A stretch of DNA of 15,157 nt, taken from the NCBI GenBank assembly GCA_904501955.1, contig CAJGCY010000054.1, positions 1-15,157 on the forward strand, read 5' to 3'. Below, one piece after another: positions 13,917-15,157 of the stretch. A program made the position numbers and the translations under genes. This DNA is from an uncultured Akkermansia sp. (GTDB lineage: Bacteria; Verrucomicrobiota; Verrucomicrobiia; Verrucomicrobiales; Akkermansiaceae). The notes under the pieces are model-generated. The model did not search any database. It was given only the letters and a program-made list of their open reading frames with translations, and was not told the DNA's origin. The number at the start of each line of letters is the position of its first letter. Position 1 is the first letter of the stretch.

Positions 13917-14738
13917 ATGAAAAATAAGACGCGTAACAAGAAAAGCCTGATTGCGCTGCTGATTCTACTGCTATTCTGTGCTGCCTATGTGGCATATGAT
14001 ATTGCAGATTGGGGAACTCCCGTTATCTCCGCTCTTGTTCCCACCGGAGGTTTTGTTCTTATCTGCATATACCTGGTGTTGCGGCAGATTGGTCTGAAAC
14101 GCAATGTGTGTTACGCTATTCTTACGGGAATTTTTGCCGTAACCCTGTTCTATATTCGAACCTATGCGAAAGAAACAACAACTAACGATTCTCAATGGAT
14201 TCCCATCACCCATCTTGATTTTATGTGTAAGGACTCAGGAGACGGCTACATTCAGCTGTGCAGCATAACATGCAAAGAAAGCTGCAGCGAGGTATATGCT
14301 GGTGTGTTCAAGTTACCTGATGGCAAAGTAAAAGTGTATTTCTGCCGGGAGAAGCCGGAAGCTCCAGCTGAGAGGCTGACATCCTGCGAGCTGAATACCG
14401 GGCGTAGTGTCTTCCGTGTTGTTGTACGAGCAGACAATGAATTTGCAGCCTTGCAGAGTGTCACGTTAGGAGACGGCATTCGCGATGCTTTCACCGATTC
14501 TTTCGAGCATAGCCAACAGCTCACGCCTGTTTTTGTTCAGCCTGCCATCAATCCACAACAGGCATTGCAAATCGCTGCCCGGGAATTACAGACATGCCCG
14601 GACTCTCTTGCTGTTTACGCTAAAGATTTCTGCTATTCTGTCGAACCCCGGCTCCCAGAAGATTCTCTCGGTGGAGGTGAGACCTTGGATATCGATATGA
14701 ACACCGGTAATATTTTGAGACGCTATTTTACAGAATGA
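13917..14738 (+). CDS. Three-helix membrane protein with PepSY-like C-terminus
   Basis: A 273-aa protein I do not recognise. Basic residues at the N-terminus (KNKTRNKK) precede three hydrophobic segments (about 9-29, 34-57, 64-82), and about 190 soluble residues follow. The soluble part has cysteines at 104, 115, 119, 123, 143, 157, 227 and 239, enough for disulfides outside the cytoplasm. The last 65 residues (PQQALQIAARELQT, then FCYSVEPRL, then TLDIDMNTGNILRRYF) follow the PepSY pattern: helix, strand and a final hxhD-xx-TG-x-hh. PepSY domains are often linked to peptidase inhibition or sensing. Start fixed by a strong Shine-Dalgarno. Its stop overlaps the next ATG (ATGA at 14735), so the two are coupled. 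Confidence 0.7.
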   Translation: MKNKTRNKKSLIALLILLLFCAAYVAYDIADWGTPVISALVPTGGFVLICIYLVLRQIGLKRNVCYAILTGIFAVTLFYIRTYAKETTTNDSQWIPITHLDFMCKDSGDGYIQLCSITCKESCSEVYAGVFKLPDGKVKVYFCREKPEAPAERLTSCELNTGRSVFRVVVRADNEFAALQSVTLGDGIRDAFTDSFEHSQQLTPVFVQPAINPQQALQIAARELQTCPDSLAVYAKDFCYSVEPRLPEDSLGGGETLDIDMNTGNILRRYFTE

Positions 14739-15136
14739 CCATGCCCCAATTACGTAAAATCTTAGCTTCCGTTGCCCTCACCCTTGCAGCTGTAGGTGTT
14801 AGTTCGTGCACAAGCCCACAAGCTATAGCAGCGGAATCTTGCCAAAGCCCCTCTGCAGAAAAGCCGACAGAGCCGTATGTCCGACAAATGACGTACTCAC
14901 CCTTGCGGGATGCAGAGCTGGAACAATCCAGCCGGGAGCGGTTGGCCGCATTGCAATCGCTGGCGAGTTCGTGCAAGAGCGTTCGCGTGGTTATTAAATG
15001 GAGCCTTTTTACCGGCCTTATCTTGCAAGGAACAGAAGTTCCCTTAACCGAATCAGAAAAAGCCGAATTGCTGAGCCTAATCGGCAAAATTCAGCCGGTC
15101 AAGCCGGACTTGTGTGCCTTTGTTACTCCCGCATAA
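14735..15136 (+). CDS. Small lipoprotein of unknown function
   Basis: A 133-aa predicted lipoprotein. A basic n-region (MTMPQLRK), a hydrophobic stretch (ILASVALTLAAVGV) and the lipobox VSSC place the lipid-modified cysteine at residue 25. The mature part is about 109 residues, with helical segments such as RDAELEQSSRERLAALQSLA and LTESEKAELLSLIGKI, and cysteines at 36, 80 and 127. No family recognised. The ATG at 14735 overlaps the upstream stop; a second ATG two codons later (14741) is equally possible and leaves the signal intact. Coupling to the membrane protein suggests a shared role at the envelope. No terminator is visible in the 21 bases left after its stop. Confidence 0.7.
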   Translation: MTMPQLRKILASVALTLAAVGVSSCTSPQAIAAESCQSPSAEKPTEPYVRQMTYSPLRDAELEQSSRERLAALQSLASSCKSVRVVIKWSLFTGLILQGTEVPLTESEKAELLSLIGKIQPVKPDLCAFVTPA

Positions 15137-15157
15137 GCTCTGGAATTGGAGTTTACC

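Overview
The window looks like the chromosome of a moderately GC-rich Gram-negative bacterium. Lipoprotein signals, an exported M16 peptidase and an ECF-type sigma operon point to a cell with an outer membrane. A Verrucomicrobiota/Akkermansia-like host is my guess from the style of the proteins; no marker gene here proves it. Promoters readable by eye match the sigma-70 consensus with 16-17 bp spacers.

Left part (1-5623, genes on the minus strand). A short non-coding edge with two perfect inverted repeats precedes tRNA-Ala(GGC). Next come a multi-pass membrane protein of unknown function and a very large exported protein of about 1453 aa. The large protein has a complete two-lobed M16 zinc peptidase, with HFLEH and a distal Glu, followed by about 470 extra residues that read like a C25/gingipain-type caspase-fold domain.

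Middle (5705-10860, plus strand). A tRNA-Ile2(CAU, lysidine type) with its own promoter and terminator is followed by a clearly AT-rich cassette. The cassette holds a BsuBI/PstI-type restriction-modification pair (N6-adenine methyltransferase and endonuclease, coupled by an ATGA overlap) and a 605-aa RecF/SMC-like ABC ATPase with an unassigned C-terminal region. Imperfect 32-bp direct repeats (26/32 identical, 4854 bp apart) flank it, and a third degenerate copy lies just downstream of the ATPase. I see no integrase or transposase. I read it as a mobile defence cassette beside a tRNA, with the ATPase either an accessory or a second, independent defence gene.

Right part (10860-15157, plus strand). 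Base composition returns to the host style. A DUF3592-type membrane protein has its own strong promoter. Then a near-consensus promoter (TTGACC-17-TATAAT) drives a sigma-70-family factor, a single-pass putative anti-sigma protein (ATGA overlap), a PDZ-domain lipoprotein, a three-helix membrane protein with a PepSY-like tail, and a small lipoprotein (ATGA overlap). The last five genes are tightly packed and probably form an envelope-sensing regulatory operon whose sensor and output proteins I cannot name.
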